In this document: positions 51,421 to 58,844 of the stretch, piece by piece | Layout of the letters: each line of letters opens with the position of its first letter | How positions within the stretch are numbered: position 1 is the first letter of the stretch | Origin: Phocaeicola sartorii JCM 17136 = DSM 21941 | Lineage (GTDB): Bacteria; Bacteroidota; Bacteroidia; Bacteroidales; Bacteroidaceae | Assembly (NCBI RefSeq): GCF_000614185.1 | Contig: NZ_BAKM01000009.1 | Span: forward strand, 62,001 to 126,000 | Direction: 5' to 3' | DNA length: 64,000 nucleotides | Program-made: the position numbers and the translations under genes | The notes under the pieces: model-generated | The model's database searches: none | Seen by the model: the letters and a program-made list of their open reading frames with translations, nothing else | What the model was told of the DNA's origin: nothing

Positions 51421-51810
51421 AAAAGTACACAGAAAATATGTAAACTGGAAAGAACACTTTGCCAAAAGTGTCATCAAACTCTTCATTCTTCCGAGGAAAT
51501 AGAAATTCCTATAGTAAAAGAAATAACAAAAGGACGCTTTGTTAAAACAGATAAATGTACTGCCAAACCAGCTATCCAAACATTCAATCCTATGCAAATT
51601 GAAACATTTCCTTCATGGTCTGTGGTAGAAAAAAGGAATCATAAATATGAATTTGTAGAAAAAATTGGGCCTTCTTGCTCTATCATATATATTGAAAATC
51701 CTAGCTTCAATAAAGAGCAGTCTCAAAAGTATGCCATAGAAATATTGCAAGATTTTATCCAAAACAAGCTTCAATATACATCCAAGAATGGAATGCCAAC
51801 CACCACTTGA
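51421..51810 (+). CDS. small hypothetical protein with one CxxC, start uncertain
   Basis: Open frame of 130 codons from just after a TGA at 51418 to the stop at 51808-51810. Early residues STQKICKLERTLCQKCHQTL contain a CxxC pair, then FPSWSVVEKRNHKYEFVEKI and a helical end. No in-frame ATG occurs before 51592. An ATG at 51417 followed by an A5 run is one base out of frame, so the real start may be there with an inserted A; otherwise the gene starts at 51592 with 72 residues. No family recognised. Confidence 0.5.
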   Translation, partial: KSTQKICKLERTLCQKCHQTLHSSEEIEIPIVKEITKGRFVKTDKCTAKPAIQTFNPMQIETFPSWSVVEKRNHKYEFVEKIGPSCSIIYIENPSFNKEQSQKYAIEILQDFIQNKLQYTSKNGMPTTT

Positions 51811-51834
51811 TAAATATAAAATAAAGCAGCATTT

Positions 51835-53658
51835 TTAAAAATTCCAAAAACGTTCATCTTGCTGATCCATATCCAAGCCATCATTATAATACCTCCAATC
51901 GTATGAATCTGCCGAATCATCGGACATACTCTCTCTTATTTCTTCATAATGTTCATCCTCCCAAAGGTATTTAAAATCTTTATAATATGGATACCAAAAA
52001 CGATTAGTATCATTGTTATCATGAGGTATGTGCTCCCAATACTGTGCTATCAATGTTTTATGTACCTCGCTTAACACAAGAGTTTCCCAACCATCTAAAG
52101 GTTTAAAAGTTGGATATAACAATTCATACAACTGAGACCCAGTTATTTTTACCACATTTTCTTGACAAATAGCATCTTTGTTGAATTTCAATAAACAGCA
52201 TTGGCATTGATATATATCATCTTCTTCTACATATTTAATTTTAAATCCTATAGCTATATTATTATATGGATTAGTTATCAAACTAAATTGTGGTTCCAGC
52301 AATTCTTTTGTAACATTTCTTATACCAACTAATCCTCTTTCATTTTGAATAAAAAGCAACTCACTATTTATTGATTTTACATCTATATATGTTGGAGCAA
52401 TAACCATTCGCTCATTGCAAAAAACAATTCCTTTCAATCTCCCTATTGAGTCATCAGTCATTACATTTTTTTTACTTATACTGTACATTACGACGGTGTC
52501 ATTTATAGAAGAAGCCGAACAGACACTAATCCCCTTTATTATCTTATCATCTTCACTATATCTTTTCCCTTTGCGCAATTTGGGAGATTCCCCTATAAGC
52601 AGACCTTCACTCGCAGGTAGATTGTTACATAGAAAATCAAATTCATATTCTATTTCTTCACGAGTTTCATTTATTAAATGCCTAGGAATAAATGATTTCA
52701 AATCTTTATCAACAATGATAGAATACATTTTATCACAATTTAATTCTTTTACTAATTCGTCACCATATTCAATTTCAGTATTTCCCCAATAAGTTGTTTT
52801 CCAATAAGATTTAACAACTATCCCAAAATTAAGAATAAAATAATTAGTTCCGATTTGACAATTGTTAAATCCACCTATAATCATAGTACCTTCTAAATCG
52901 TATAAATCATATGTTCCATAATATCTATCCACGAACACATCACCACATTCATATTCATCATCTCCAGCTATAAAATACTCATTAATATAATGGATAGCAT
53001 GATACTTTACGGGAATAATCTCTTTACCTTGCCAATTGCAGCATCCCCATACTCCATTCCACGTACAATCAGGATCAGTTTCCTCCATAGCTCCAAAATT
53101 CACATAAACATAGTCCCAATTCCCACTTCGTTCTATTTTAGAATATATTGTAGGGACGATTTCCCGTCCATCGAAATCCACCAATCCCTTACGGTGAGTA
53201 TCAGCATCCTCTACAAGTATAGTTCTCCTACACAACATATCATCAGAAACTCTTCTTGGAAACTCTAATATTGGAATAGGGTTACTATATTTTATCCGGA
53301 AAAACTCCTTTCCCGATGAATCAATGACTCCCCACCTATTACCCAATAAAACATCATACATATTTCCATTAGTTTCCGCTCTTTTCTCAAATTTATCATA
53401 AACAAAAGGAATAATATCCCAACCTTCTGAATTTACCACACCATATTTTCCTTTATGCCTACAAAGCAATCTGTCATTCTCCAAAAAAACAATTTGCACC
53501 TCAGACCAAATGTCATAATTATCACAATCATAATCATCTACCACTATATACTCATTTTCATCCATCTTAGCTGAGTAAAAATTCATATTATCAACATCCT
53601 TAAATAGATAATTATATTCTAATGCGTTATGACATTCAACAAACAAAGGCTTATCCAT
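51835..53658 (-). CDS. WG-repeat protein
   Basis: 607 residues built from at least six WG (KWGxxDxxG) repeats: HKGKYGVVNSEGWDIIPFVY, GNRWGVIDSSGKEFFRIKYS, HRKGLVDFDGREIVPTIYSK, NGVWGCCNWQGKEIIPVKYH, YGTYDLYDLEGTMIIGGF and RLKGIVFCNERMVIAPTYID. They probably form a beta-propeller-like scaffold. No signal peptide is seen, so it should be cytosolic. The gene is AT-rich relative to its flanks and lies wholly between the two 378-bp repeats, pointing to acquisition. Function unknown; WG proteins often bind other proteins or are effectors. Confidence 0.85.
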   Translation of the reverse strand: MDKPLFVECHNALEYNYLFKDVDNMNFYSAKMDENEYIVVDDYDCDNYDIWSEVQIVFLENDRLLCRHKGKYGVVNSEGWDIIPFVYDKFEKRAETNGNMYDVLLGNRWGVIDSSGKEFFRIKYSNPIPILEFPRRVSDDMLCRRTILVEDADTHRKGLVDFDGREIVPTIYSKIERSGNWDYVYVNFGAMEETDPDCTWNGVWGCCNWQGKEIIPVKYHAIHYINEYFIAGDDEYECGDVFVDRYYGTYDLYDLEGTMIIGGFNNCQIGTNYFILNFGIVVKSYWKTTYWGNTEIEYGDELVKELNCDKMYSIIVDKDLKSFIPRHLINETREEIEYEFDFLCNNLPASEGLLIGESPKLRKGKRYSEDDKIIKGISVCSASSINDTVVMYSISKKNVMTDDSIGRLKGIVFCNERMVIAPTYIDVKSINSELLFIQNERGLVGIRNVTKELLEPQFSLITNPYNNIAIGFKIKYVEEDDIYQCQCCLLKFNKDAICQENVVKITGSQLYELLYPTFKPLDGWETLVLSEVHKTLIAQYWEHIPHDNNDTNRFWYPYYKDFKYLWEDEHYEEIRESMSDDSADSYDWRYYNDGLDMDQQDERFWNF

Positions 53659-53768
53659 AGTATTCTCATTTTATCATTTAACAAAAGTAACAAAGAGTTT
53701 GCATTGGGCTCATCAATCCATTAAATTCTTCCTAAAAACACTCTATTTATTTAATATACCAATTTAAT

Positions 53769-54146
53769 ACGTCAAGATATAAAACCAGTGGCATAATCCT
53801 TATTTCAAAACATAAAGCTAAACCCTCTCTTCTGTGAAACGTTGAACCGTTCAATCTCCAAAGAGAGAGATTTCTTTAACTGTCCTGCCATGAATGCTAA
53901 GAAAGGCTGATTGGATTCTTCATCCTGACATTGACGTAGGGAAAGGATATATTCTTCTCTATCCTCTTTGAATATTTTGGCTGGGAAAAGGTGATAATAA
54001 AATTGGATCCAGTTCATCAGCAATCGTGCCGTTCTGCCGTTGCCATCCACCCACGGATGTATGGTTACTAAATTAAGATGGGCATTGAAACTCAATTCAT
54101 ACTGTTCCCGAAATGTTCCCACGGTCTTTTGCTTCTCTTGCAGAAT
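53769..54146. repeat. 378-bp direct repeat, copy 2
   Basis: Second copy of 50484-50861 in the same orientation. Here it is part of the intact Fic gene. The left end starts right after the intergenic sequence of the WG gene, with the tail of the unknown remnant (RQDIKPVA) cut at its first base. Confidence 0.92.
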
Positions 54147-54614
54147 GACACAGAGTTCTTCTACCTTAGCAGGAACTTTCAGATAGTTCATATAAGAATG
54201 TCCGCCAACACCAGCCGTAACACCACATAAACGAAAATCTCCTTTTGAAGAATCGAAAGAGCCGCCCATTACACTATGTACACCGCCTGTAGTACGCATT
54301 AACGTTGCATTCAACCTTTTCAGAAAAGCAGGAGTTATAGGTACAAGACAGTCAGATTCTGCCTTGGCAAGCTCATACGCTTGCTTCAAATCCTCATTCA
54401 TCAAATGATGCACAAGCGGTTTCCCTTTCGCTGTTACCCCCTCGTCAAAAAGAAGCTGAGTGTCAAGCTCCGTCAGCGTTGAACCTTCTATGGCTGTGGA
54501 ATGGGTGACAAGAGAATAGAGGTAGTACTTATCATAGTCCACCGCTTCACTGATACCTAGTTCCTGAAACTTTTGATATAGCTGTTCTATCTCTTGCCAA
54601 ACACCTTGTTCCAT
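53805..54614 (-). CDS. Fic family protein, N-terminally inhibited type
   Basis: Predicted AMP-transferase that modifies hydroxyl residues of target proteins. 269 residues. The Fic motif HPWVDGNGRTARLLMN is complete at 186-201 (H186, D190, R194). An inhibitory helix with S39-T-A-I-E43-G44 matches (S/T)xxxE(G/N) and lies before the Fic core, so it is a class II Fic whose own glutamate blocks ATP gamma-phosphate. No antitoxin gene is adjacent, as expected for this class. A promoter TTTG-N20-TACCTTTG lies at 54646-54677. Confidence 0.9.
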   Translation of the reverse strand: MEQGVWQEIEQLYQKFQELGISEAVDYDKYYLYSLVTHSTAIEGSTLTELDTQLLFDEGVTAKGKPLVHHLMNEDLKQAYELAKAESDCLVPITPAFLKRLNATLMRTTGGVHSVMGGSFDSSKGDFRLCGVTAGVGGHSYMNYLKVPAKVEELCVILQEKQKTVGTFREQYELSFNAHLNLVTIHPWVDGNGRTARLLMNWIQFYYHLFPAKIFKEDREEYILSLRQCQDEESNQPFLAFMAGQLKKSLSLEIERFNVSQKRGFSFMF

Positions 54615-54645
54615 TGTTTTTTATTTAATAGGCTTTATTTCTTTT

Positions 54646-54677
54646 CAAAGGTAGCGTATTTACTATGTTCAACCAAA
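54646..54677 (-). promoter_or_regulatory. promoter of the intact Fic gene
   Basis: Minus strand TTTG, 20 bases, TACCTTTG (54646-54653), 31 bases before the start codon. Confidence 0.65.
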
Positions 54678-54735
54678 GAAAATAATGACTTACTGCTAGA
54701 ATTTTTGCACGTGTGGGGAAAATTCGAATAAAGCA

Positions 54736-54772
54736 AAAAGCTAAGTGATTGATAAATCAATACTTAGCTTTT
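54736..54772 (-). terminator. terminator after tRNA-Leu
   Basis: AAAAGCTAAGT and ACTTAGCTTTT are perfect 11-bp complements around a loop that itself pairs (ATTGAT/ATCAAT). T runs exist on both strands, so it can work both ways. Confidence 0.85.
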
Positions 54773-54779
54773 ACATCCG

Positions 54780-54863
54780 TACCCAGACCCGGGGTCGAAC
54801 CGGGATGGAAGTGAATCCACTGGTGTTTGAGACCAGCGCGTCTACCGATTCCGCCATCTGGGC
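54780..54863 (-). tRNA. trnL: tRNA-Leu (CAA)
   Basis: 84 bases with a long variable arm, acceptor GCCCAGA/TCTGGGT, discriminator A. Anticodon arm CTGGT/CTCAAAC/ACCAG gives anticodon CAA. Its 3' end faces the accessory patch, the usual side for element insertion, though no att duplication is seen. Confidence 0.95.
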
Positions 54864-54899
54864 ATCTTTTGAAACTTTGTTTGTTTCTCTATTGCGGTT

Positions 54900-54931
54900 G
54901 CAAAGGTACGACTTTTTTTCATATCTGCAAA
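54900..54931 (-). promoter_or_regulatory. promoter of tRNA-Leu
   Basis: Minus strand TTTG, exactly 19 bases, TACCTTTGC (54900-54908), 37 bases before the tRNA. Matches the phylum consensus. Confidence 0.75.
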
Positions 54932-55048
54932 CTTTTCCGCATTTTTTTTTCAAAAAAAGATAAATGTACTACGATTTATGGGATAACGGACAATGGTTTT
55001 CTAAAAATAAGCCCTATATTAGCAGAAACTTTAAAACGACTTTATATC

Positions 55049-56092
55049 ATGACAAACAACAATAATTATTGTGTCATCATGGGGGGAGGTATAGGTAGCC
55101 GGTTCTGGCCATATAGCCGCAAAAACCTCCCCAAACAATTCCTTGATTTCTTCGGGACCGGACGTTCTTTAATACAACAAACGTTTGATCGCTATAAAAA
55201 AATAGTCCCCATAGAAAACATCTTTATAACAACCAATGTATTGTATAAAGAATTAGTCCAAGAGCAACTTCCCGAATTGGACGAATCACAAATTCTATTG
55301 GAGCCCACCCGCAGAAACACTGCCCCATGTATAGCATGGGCTTCCTATCACATAAAAAAGATCAATCCCAATGCCAATGTCATTGTAGCCCCGTCCGACC
55401 ACTTGATTTTAAAGGAAGACGAATTCAAAGCTGCTATTTTGAAAGGACTGGAGTTTGTTTCAAACTCTCCACAACTGCTGACATTAGGTATCAAACCCAA
55501 CAGGCCGGAAACCGGTTATGGCTATATCCAGGTTGAGGAAGAAAAACAAGGAGACTTCTTCAAAGTAAAAACATTCATTGAAAAGCCCCAACTGGAATTT
55601 GCCAAAGTATTCGTTGAAAGTGGCGAGTTCTATTGGAACTCAGGGATCTTCTTATGGAATATCAATACAATTTTAGAAGCTTTCAATGAGATTATGCCCG
55701 AAGTTTGTATCAAACTGACCAATGGAGAAGAGGACTTCGCCTCCTGCCCCAACATTTCCATTGACTATGGAATCATGGAGAAAGCCAACAATGTCTTCGT
55801 CCAGCTATGCGACTTCGGCTGGGCGGATTTAGGTACATGGGGCTCCTTGTATGACGTATCTCCCAAAGACCAAGAAGGAAATGTGGTAGTAAACGGAAAC
55901 TCCTTATTATATAACAGTCATAATAATGTAATAGTGGCGCCGGAAGGGAAATTAACCGTTATACAGGATCTGGAAGGTTATTTAGTGGCTGCAAGAGACA
56001 ATGTATTACTCATCTGCAAGAAAGACGATGAAAGCGCTATCCGGAAATTCGTAAATGACGTACAGATCAAGTTAGGCGATCAATTTGTATAA
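55049..56092 (+). CDS. manC: mannose-1-phosphate guanylyltransferase
   Basis: Makes GDP-mannose from mannose-1-phosphate and GTP, feeding capsule, O-antigen and fucosylated glycan synthesis. 347 residues from MTNNNNYCVIMGGGIGSRFW. Nucleotidyltransferase motif GGGIGSRFWPYSRKNLPKQF at 12-31, then TRRNTAPCIAW and the zone FIEKPQLEFA. It lacks the C-terminal isomerase domain of bifunctional ManC/AlgA. Standalone; a strong hairpin terminator follows. Confidence 0.92.
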   Translation: MTNNNNYCVIMGGGIGSRFWPYSRKNLPKQFLDFFGTGRSLIQQTFDRYKKIVPIENIFITTNVLYKELVQEQLPELDESQILLEPTRRNTAPCIAWASYHIKKINPNANVIVAPSDHLILKEDEFKAAILKGLEFVSNSPQLLTLGIKPNRPETGYGYIQVEEEKQGDFFKVKTFIEKPQLEFAKVFVESGEFYWNSGIFLWNINTILEAFNEIMPEVCIKLTNGEEDFASCPNISIDYGIMEKANNVFVQLCDFGWADLGTWGSLYDVSPKDQEGNVVVNGNSLLYNSHNNVIVAPEGKLTVIQDLEGYLVAARDNVLLICKKDDESAIRKFVNDVQIKLGDQFV

Positions 56093-56173
56093 AGCTGAAA
56101 TCTGTCATTGATCATAGTCGGATAAAATTGACTGGCGAAAAATAAGGTGGATGAGCCACCGATAGCTCAAAAA

Positions 56174-56254
56174 AGTAACTTAAGTGCATCGGGCAAGTAA
56201 CTTAACTTACTTGGCACTTTAACTTAACTTACTTGCCTCATGAAGTTAACTTAC
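56174..56254. repeat. cluster of AACTTAC words, inverted and direct
   Basis: GCAAGTAACTTAACTTACTTG at 56193-56213 is palindromic (CAAGTAA/TTACTTG), and TTTAACTTAACTTACTTGCC follows at about 56218-56237, with a further AGTTAACTTACC. Four to five copies of AAGTTA/TAACTT in 80 bases, between manC and the terminator. Confidence 0.6.
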
Positions 56255-56301
56255 CGTTTCACCTCATATTGGGCAAATCCATTCAGCCTGACTATACAAA
56301 G

Positions 56302-56337
56302 AAAGCGGGATGCAGAAAAATCCGCATCCCGCTCTTT
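56302..56337. terminator. bidirectional terminator, manC and HIT gene
   Basis: AGCGGGATGC and GCATCCCGCT are perfect complements around a ten-base loop, flanked by AAA and TTTAT. It lies between convergent genes. Confidence 0.85.
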
Positions 56338-56355
56338 ATATATTAAAGAAGAAGA

Positions 56356-56763
56356 TTACTTGTCACCACCTTCCCAGGCTTGACTGATTGCTGTCGCCAC
56401 CTCCACAAACTCTTCATTTGTGAGCTTCAACTTCGGATTAGAGAATATCATATCCGATTCCTTCTGGATAGGAATCAGATGAATATGTGCATGAGGAACC
56501 TCCAGTCCGATCACCGCCTCACCTACTTTCTTGCATGGAAATGCTTGTTGGATGGCAAGAGCGACGCTCTTTGCAAAAACATGCATCGCCGCCAGTTCGT
56601 CGTCATCCAGATCAAAAATATAGTCCACCTCGCGTTTCGGGACAACCAATGTATGCCCCTTGGCCAACGGATTGATATCCAGAAAGGCATAGAACTTATC
56701 ATTTTCAGCCACTTTGTAGCTAGGAATCTCACCTGCAATAATTCTACTAAATATTGTTGCCAT
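56356..56763 (-). CDS. HIT family protein (purine nucleoside phosphoramidase type)
   Basis: Hydrolase of the HINT branch acting on nucleotide phosphoramidates. 135 residues starting MATIFSRIIAGEIPSYKVAE; the histidine triad is HAHIHL near 91-96, preceded by GEAVIGLEVP. It follows greA by 51 bases including a hairpin. Confidence 0.9.
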   Translation of the reverse strand: MATIFSRIIAGEIPSYKVAENDKFYAFLDINPLAKGHTLVVPKREVDYIFDLDDDELAAMHVFAKSVALAIQQAFPCKKVGEAVIGLEVPHAHIHLIPIQKESDMIFSNPKLKLTNEEFVEVATAISQAWEGGDK

Positions 56764-56780
56764 ATCTATAAGTATTAAAT

Positions 56781-56809
56781 AAGGCAGACCCGCATAACAG
56801 ACCTGCCTT
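56781..56809 (-). terminator. terminator after greA
   Basis: AAGGCAG/CTGCCTT with further partial pairing, then ATTTAAT on the minus strand; between the greA stop and the HIT gene. Moderate strength. Confidence 0.55.
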
Positions 56810-56814
56810 ACATA

Positions 56815-57279
56815 TTAAAATGAAATATTCACAACTTCCAAGCTGATTTTACCCTGCGGAATGGTGATCTCAGCCACATCACCCACCTTCTTGCCCAACA
56901 ATCCCTGTGCGATCGGAGTATTTACTGAAATCTTGCCCTGTTTCAAGTTGGCTTCGCTTTCGGCTACGATAGTATAAACCATCTTCATTCCGGTCTTGGC
57001 ATTCTTTAATTCGACTTTCGTCAAAATCTGCACTGTATCTGCTTTCATTTTTGAAGTATCAATAATCTTAGCATCACCAATTGTTGATTTCAGCTGGCTG
57101 ATCTTCATTTCCAACAGACCTTGCGCCTCTTTGGCAGCATCATACTCGGCATTTTCCGACAAGTCACCTTTATCACGGGCTTCGGCAATAGCCGACACAA
57201 TTTTAGGACGTTCTACTGATTCCAAGTACTTCAGTTCCTCAATCAGCTGTTTGTAACCTTCTTCTGACATATAAGCCAT
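56815..57279 (-). CDS. greA: transcription elongation factor GreA
   Basis: Rescues backtracked RNA polymerase by stimulating RNA cleavage. 154 residues. The N-terminal coiled coil has the acidic tip DLSENAEYDAAKEAQG near 39-54, and the C-terminal FKBP-like domain ends ITIPQGKISLEVVNISF. The start has an AAGGAGG Shine-Dalgarno at 57288-57294. A promoter at 57394-57425 and a hairpin with T-tract between it and the gene suggest leader attenuation. Confidence 0.95.
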   Translation of the reverse strand: MAYMSEEGYKQLIEELKYLESVERPKIVSAIAEARDKGDLSENAEYDAAKEAQGLLEMKISQLKSTIGDAKIIDTSKMKADTVQILTKVELKNAKTGMKMVYTIVAESEANLKQGKISVNTPIAQGLLGKKVGDVAEITIPQGKISLEVVNISF

Positions 57280-57335
57280 AATATTTTCCTCCTTATTAAA
57301 TTATAAAATTATTCATTGTTCTAGTTATGCCTATA

Positions 57336-57370
57336 AAAACAAAAAGAATTCCGACATGGAAATGTCGGAA
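57336..57370 (-). terminator. intrinsic terminator in the greA leader
   Basis: Minus strand TTCCGACAT-TTCC-ATGTCGGAA followed by TTCTTTTTGTTTTT. It lies downstream of the candidate greA promoter and 56 bases upstream of the start codon. It could stop transcripts from the gene upstream, or act as an attenuator, or both. Confidence 0.75.
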
Positions 57371-57393
57371 CCCTCTTTGGTATTTCAAGTCTT

Positions 57394-57425
57394 GCAAAGA
57401 TAGAATTTTATCTAATACAAGTCAA
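57394..57425 (-). promoter_or_regulatory. candidate greA promoter
   Basis: Minus strand TTG, 20 bases, TATCTTTGC (57394-57402). The transcript would start near 57387 and meet the terminator after about 20 bases. Confidence 0.6.
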
Positions 57426-57480
57426 GTTTATAAGGATGCTATGTAACATGTTTAAACAAATTCAACTCATAATTAGCTTT

Positions 57481-58629
57481 TTACAAGAGTTTTTTAATGG
57501 CTTCATCCAAATCTTTAATATTCTCGCCACGAGCACTCAGCTCATTACTACGGTTTACCAGGAACACTGAAGGCAGATTGGTTACATTATACAACGAAAT
57601 GTATGAAGAATAAGCACCATTAGCGTCGCGCACACAAACCCAAGGCAGATTATCTGCCGATGTTTTCCAAAAGTGCTCATCACCATCCAGTGAGATCTGA
57701 TAAATCTCGAACCCTTGAGAAGCGTACTTATTATAAAGTTCGCGCAATGCCAAGTTGTGTGTGGCAGACATTGCATTATTATACACTGTAAAATCTATCA
57801 GCACCACCTTGCCCTTCAGCTCTGTCAAACTGCGTGTATTCCCTTTCAAATCCTTCAGCTGGATATCAATGATACTGGCCTCCTTGATTTTATCTTCAGG
57901 AATATCCATCGTCTGCTGACGTGGAGTACGAGTATTCTTCATTCCTTTTATAACCATATTATACAGATTACGCGAGCGGTCGGCATGCGGATAAGCATTG
58001 TTCAAGCTCGTAGCCACCGCTGCGAAGCACTTCACATCTTCCTTATTAGTCAAAGGATCAAAAATCATATACCCGTTCAGCGACTGGAACAAAGCGAAAT
58101 AAGCGTATGGCATATTAGGAGCCGCAAAAATATATTCGCGCTTCACTTTATTCTTGTAATTGTTCACCATAGCCCAAAGACTATCCTGTGCGATACCCGC
58201 AGGAATATTACGGTTCTGGCCCAATTTGTCCACATTCTTTTGCAAATCAGCTTGCAGCAGCACCAATTCCTTGATTTTCAAATTGTTTTCCGAACCTTCA
58301 ATACGATATCCGGTCGCAAAATCATTTGCCGCCGCCTTGACTGATACTGTTTCCGTAGAGTCAACAGCAAAATTTATCACTTTATTATCCAAACGCAAAC
58401 GATAGAATTCGGGAGATTCCGGACGCTTCTGCGCAAAATTAAAACTTCCGCTACCGCCTAATTTGGTCGAATCAAGCGCTACTATGCCATCCAACCCCGA
58501 CGCTTCCAAATAAAGCATCTTATCTTCAGCACCATTAATTTCACCTTGAACTTTGAACTTCGGTTCATTGTCGCAGGCGCTCAACCCTATCAACAGAAGT
58601 GCGAGCAAAAAATATACATTCTTTTTCAT
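57481..58629 (-). CDS. DUF4369 / TlpA-like lipoprotein lacking the CxxC pair
   Basis: 382 residues from MKKNVYFLLALLLIGLSACD, lipobox cysteine C19, so an envelope lipoprotein. An N-terminal DUF4369 domain (FKVQGEINGAEDKMLYLEAS) precedes a thioredoxin-like domain (LKDLKGNTRSLTELKGKVVL, later LPSVFLVNRSNELSARG). Where TlpA proteins have WCxxC the sequence is FTVYNNAMSATHN, so it cannot do dithiol exchange. It may be a binding or scaffold protein. Start at 58629 is chosen because the longer reading overlaps the promoter TATCTTTGC. Confidence 0.85.
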   Translation of the reverse strand: MKKNVYFLLALLLIGLSACDNEPKFKVQGEINGAEDKMLYLEASGLDGIVALDSTKLGGSGSFNFAQKRPESPEFYRLRLDNKVINFAVDSTETVSVKAAANDFATGYRIEGSENNLKIKELVLLQADLQKNVDKLGQNRNIPAGIAQDSLWAMVNNYKNKVKREYIFAAPNMPYAYFALFQSLNGYMIFDPLTNKEDVKCFAAVATSLNNAYPHADRSRNLYNMVIKGMKNTRTPRQQTMDIPEDKIKEASIIDIQLKDLKGNTRSLTELKGKVVLIDFTVYNNAMSATHNLALRELYNKYASQGFEIYQISLDGDEHFWKTSADNLPWVCVRDANGAYSSYISLYNVTNLPSVFLVNRSNELSARGENIKDLDEAIKKLL

Positions 58630-58673
58630 CGCTAAAATTAATATAAATGTGTGTTCTCTTAATAAATTCGGAT

Positions 58674-58704
58674 GCAAAGATACGTCTTTTCGTGGTTTGT
58701 CAAA
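58674..58704 (-). promoter_or_regulatory. promoter of the DUF4369 lipoprotein
   Basis: Minus strand TTTG, 18 bases, TATCTTTGC (58674-58682), 45 bases before the start codon. Confidence 0.7.
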
Positions 58705-58798
58705 GCATTTATCCACCTTCTTACACATTAAAATGAAAAAAAACAGTAATCATAGTAACTTTTTATCTCATTCTCACCAAATTAGAAGAATAAATGCC

Positions 58799-58807
58799 TA
58801 TCTTTGC
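58799..58807 (+). promoter_or_regulatory. -7 element of pnp
   Basis: TATCTTTGC 37 bases before the pnp start; the -33 box is weak. Confidence 0.5.
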
Positions 58808-58844
58808 ATGAATTTTAGACGAAAAATATATTAAAACATTTTTT

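Noticed and set aside
54827..55048. N-terminal extension of ManC
   Set aside because: It would overlap the tRNA-Leu gene and its promoter on the other strand, and the family starts at MTNNNNYCVIMGGG.
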